From: Sphingomonas sp. UBA1000
Lineage (GTDB): Bacteria; Pseudomonadota; Alphaproteobacteria; Sphingomonadales; Sphingomonadaceae
Assembly: GCA_002291855.1 (NCBI GenBank)
Contig: DBAW01000166.1
Coordinates: 11,357-20,723 of the forward strand
DNA length: 9,367 nt
Reading direction: 5' to 3'
Part shown: positions 7,293 to 9,367 of the stretch, one piece after another
Layout: each line of letters begins with the position of its first letter
Position numbering within the stretch: the first letter of the stretch is position 1
Program-made: the position numbers and the translations under genes
The notes under the pieces: model-generated
Seen by the model: the letters and a program-made list of their open reading frames with translations, nothing else
Databases searched by the model: none
Told to the model about the DNA's origin: nothing

Positions 7293-7334
7293 CAACCTAT
7301 AGCTGGTCGGGGCGGGGGGCGCGAAGCTGCGGCC

Positions 7335-8654
7335 ATGTGGCCCTATCATCCCGATCTGCTCGCCCGGCCGGTGCCGCGCTACACCAGCTATCCGACCGCC
7401 GCCGAGTTCACCGAAGGGGTCGATCGCAGCGCGCATGACGCAGCGCTGGCGGCCATTCCGGCAGGGGCGGAGGTGTCGCTATACCTCCATATCCCTTATT
7501 GCCATGAAATCTGCTGGTATTGCGGGTGCAACACCGGTGCCGCCAATCGCGCCGCCCGGCTGACCGCCTATCTCGACGCGCTGAGTGCTGAAATCGACCT
7601 GCTGTCGCGGCGCGTGGCGGCACGGGTGCGGGTGGGGCGGATCGCCTTTGGCGGCGGCAGCCCCAATGCGATTTCAGCCGAGGCGATGGCCGGGCTGGTC
7701 GCCCAGCTGCGCGACCGGTTCGACGCACCGGCCCCGATCCTGTCGACCGAACTCGATCCGCGCAGCTGGAACGACGCGTGGGAAGACATGCTCGCCGCGT
7801 GCGGGTTCCAGCGCGCCAGCCTGGGCGTCCAGAGCTTCGCGGCCGATGTGCAGGCGCGGATCGGCCGGGTGCAGCCCACCGAAATGATCGCCGATGTCAC
7901 CGCCGCGCTGCGCCGGGCGGGGATATCGTCGATCAACCATGATCTGATGTACGGTCTGCCGGGGCAGGACATCGCGGCGCTGGAGGACAGCATCCACCAG
8001 TCGGTTGCCCTTGGTGCCGACCGGCTGGCGGTATTCGGCTATGCCCATGTGCCGCACATGCTGCCGCGCCAGCGGCGGATCGATGCTAGCCATCTGCCCG
8101 ATGGCTATGCCCGGTTCCGCCAGGCGGCTTTTGCCCATCATCTCCTTGCCCGGCATGGCTATCTGCCGATCGGCTTCGATCATTTTGCCAAGCCAGAGGA
8201 TCCGATGGGACGGGCGGTCCGACAGGATCGGATATTCCGCAACTTCCAGGGCTTTACCGATGACCCCTCACAATATCTTCTGGGGCTGGGGGCCAGTGCG
8301 ATCAGCCAGTTTCCGCAGCTGATCGTCCAGAATGACAAGAGTGCGGGCCGTTACCGGATGAACGTCACCGCCGGGCTGCTGGCCACCGAACGCGGGGTGA
8401 TGCGCGACGGGGAGGACCAGATGCGCGGCCGGATCATCGAGCATCTGCTGTGCCGGGGCCATGCCGCGCTGCCGGCGGGGCGTTTTGCCGACGCGCTGGA
8501 CCGGCTGATGCCGTTTGCCGAAGCGGGGCTGGTGACGCTGGGCAGGGGCGAAATCCGCATCGACCCATCGGCCTTGGCCTATGCGCGCGGCATCGCCGCC
8601 TGTTTCGACCGCCACCGCGAAACCGGGCAACGCCAGTTCAGCAGCGCGGTATAG
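7335..8654 (+). CDS. hemN: Oxygen-independent coproporphyrinogen III oxidase (radical SAM)
   Basis: Cytoplasmic radical SAM enzyme (439 aa) that converts coproporphyrinogen III to protoporphyrinogen IX without O2, a late heme step. The hallmark PVPRYTSYPTA is at residues 12-22. The iron-sulfur site is C56-x3-C60-x2-C63 with the extra C65 (CWYCGCN). That fourth cysteine marks true HemN, whereas HemW-type relatives usually have Phe there. The SAM-contacting glycine stretch reads GGGSPN (106-111) where most members have GGGTPT. Other HemN stretches follow in order: GVQSF, DLMYGLPGQ, FGYAHVPHM, GFDHFAKPEDP, and FRNFQGF leading to LLGLGASAIS. It starts 42 bp after the small secreted gene, in the same direction, with no strong Shine-Dalgarno before ATG 7335. 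It may read through from the cco operon or have its own promoter. Its role suits cbb3 respiration, which needs heme at low oxygen. Confidence 0.95.
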   Translation: MWPYHPDLLARPVPRYTSYPTAAEFTEGVDRSAHDAALAAIPAGAEVSLYLHIPYCHEICWYCGCNTGAANRAARLTAYLDALSAEIDLLSRRVAARVRVGRIAFGGGSPNAISAEAMAGLVAQLRDRFDAPAPILSTELDPRSWNDAWEDMLAACGFQRASLGVQSFAADVQARIGRVQPTEMIADVTAALRRAGISSINHDLMYGLPGQDIAALEDSIHQSVALGADRLAVFGYAHVPHMLPRQRRIDASHLPDGYARFRQAAFAHHLLARHGYLPIGFDHFAKPEDPMGRAVRQDRIFRNFQGFTDDPSQYLLGLGASAISQFPQLIVQNDKSAGRYRMNVTAGLLATERGVMRDGEDQMRGRIIEHLLCRGHAALPAGRFADALDRLMPFAEAGLVTLGRGEIRIDPSALAYARGIAACFDRHRETGQRQFSSAV

Positions 8655-8662
8655 CGCCGTTC

Positions 8663-8685
8663 CTGATCCGATTGCATCGGATCAG
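8663..8685. terminator. Perfect 10-bp hairpin between convergent hemN and mazG, likely bidirectional transcript end
   Basis: CTGATCCGAT (8663-8672) and ATCGGATCAG (8676-8685) are exact inverted copies around a 3-nt loop TGC. The hairpin starts 9 bp after the hemN stop and includes the mazG stop codon (8682-8684, minus strand). Neither side has a U-run, so it is not a classical intrinsic terminator. A bidirectional terminator or 3'-end stabiliser is the simplest reading. Confidence 0.55.
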
Positions 8686-9367
8686 CCGTGCCCGGTCTCG
8701 TGCTTTGCGCGCTGCCACAGCTGCTCCTTGGCGGCGAGGTCGAGGGTGGCGAAATCCTCAGCCATTGCCTCCATCGCCCGAAAGCGCGTTTCGAACTTAC
8801 GATTAGCTGCCCGCAAAGCCTCTTCCGGGTCGATGTTCAAATGGCGCGCGAAGTTGACCACGGCGAACAGCAGATCGCCGATCTCGTCCGCCCGGTCCTC
8901 GGCATCGGCGGAATCGACCTCGGCCAGTTCCTCGAGGATCTTGGCCCGCGCGCCCGCCGCGTCGGGCCAGTCGAAGCCGGTGCGCGCGGCGCGCTTCTGC
9001 AGCTTTTCCGCGCGCAGCAGCGCCGGCAGCGCCTGCGTCACCCCGGCCAATGCACTGGCATCCGTGCTTGCAGCCGCGCGCTCGGCCGCCTTGACGGCTT
9101 CCCAGCCGGGCGTCGTCCCGTCGCCGAACACATGCGGATGGCGGCGCTCCATCTTGTCGCTGATGCCCGAAAGCACATCGGCCAGATCGAATGCGCCCAT
9201 TTCCTCGGCAATGCGGGAATGAAACACGACCTGAAGCGCCAGATCGCCAAGCTCGTCGCACAGCGCGGGCAGATCATGCCGCGCAATCGCGTCGGCGACC
9301 TCATAGGCTTCTTCGATGGTATAAGGCGCAGTCGTCGCAAAGCTTTGCGCGACATCCCATTCGCAGC
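8682..9367 (-). CDS. mazG: Nucleoside triphosphate pyrophosphohydrolase MazG, N-terminus cut by window
   Basis: Cytoplasmic enzyme that hydrolyses NTPs/dNTPs to NMP and PPi, thought to clean the nucleotide pool and, in E. coli, to modulate ppGpp under stress. The frame is open to the right edge. 227 C-terminal residues are visible, beginning C-E-W-D-V-A-Q-S-F; roughly 25-30 N-terminal residues lie outside. The GTG at 9225-9227 is an internal Val in QVVFHSR and not the start. Two tandem MazG domains are seen. The first has TIEEAYEV and then DELGDLALQVVFH, which supply the acidic Mg2+ ligands, followed by the signature SDKMERRHPHVFGD. The second has ILEELAEV and DEIGDLLFAVVNFARH. Where E. coli has CPWD this has CEWD, probably a lineage variant. 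It is convergent with hemN and not part of the cco operon. Confidence 0.95.
   Translation of the reverse strand, partial: CEWDVAQSFATTAPYTIEEAYEVADAIARHDLPALCDELGDLALQVVFHSRIAEEMGAFDLADVLSGISDKMERRHPHVFGDGTTPGWEAVKAAERAAASTDASALAGVTQALPALLRAEKLQKRAARTGFDWPDAAGARAKILEELAEVDSADAEDRADEIGDLLFAVVNFARHLNIDPEEALRAANRKFETRFRAMEAMAEDFATLDLAAKEQLWQRAKHETGHG

Noticed and set aside
7272..7334. Possible long-range pairing of GGCCGCA (7272-7278) with TGCGGCC (7328-7334) just before the hemN start
   Set aside because: Only 7 bp across a 49-nt loop; such G/C-rich matches are expected by chance in this sequence.
9225..9227. GTG as a start codon for mazG
   Set aside because: The frame continues upstream to the window edge with the conserved first MazG domain (CEWD, TIEEAYEV, DELGDL), so the codon is internal.

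Overview
The window carries most of a cbb3-type (C-family) cytochrome c oxidase locus from a high-GC Gram-negative bacterium. The cco gene order, a short CcoQ, a one-span CcoP and the protein wording all fit an alphaproteobacterium, most likely Sphingomonadales (for example Sphingomonas or Sphingobium relatives). That placement is inferred from remembered family sequences, not from a search. GC content looks uniformly high. I see no insertion sequence, tRNA, rRNA, CRISPR array or phage gene.

Layout. Positions 1-1034 hold the 3' three-quarters of ccoN, the catalytic subunit with both Cu_B and heme b3 ligands. ccoO (monoheme c), ccoQ (54 aa, easy to miss) and ccoP (diheme c) complete the oxidase up to 2794. 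The assembly genes follow without a gap: ccoG (ferredoxin-like membrane protein), ccoH, ccoI (copper P1B ATPase) and ccoS, to 7086. A 69-aa secreted cysteine-containing protein of unknown function (7083-7292) is attached by another stop/start overlap. After a 42-bp gap comes hemN (7335-8654), oxygen-independent coproporphyrinogen III dehydrogenase. A convergent mazG, cut by the right edge, occupies 8682-9367 on the minus strand. A perfect 10-bp hairpin lies where hemN and mazG meet.

How the genes work together. CcoNOQP is the high-affinity terminal oxidase that lets the cell respire at low oxygen. CcoI, CcoG and CcoH help supply and handle copper and stabilise the complex, and CcoS is needed for cofactor insertion into CcoN. 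HemN lets heme synthesis continue when oxygen is too scarce for HemF, which supplies the b and c hemes the oxidase needs. The operon promoter, and any FNR/Anr or FixK box, would lie upstream of ccoN, outside the window.

For novelty, most of the window is ordinary. The points that deserve a second look are the small secreted CX3CH protein fused to the operon by overlap, and a perfect 13-bp GC-rich hairpin just inside ccoG, between the structural and assembly halves of the operon. I do not see a wholly undescribed system here.
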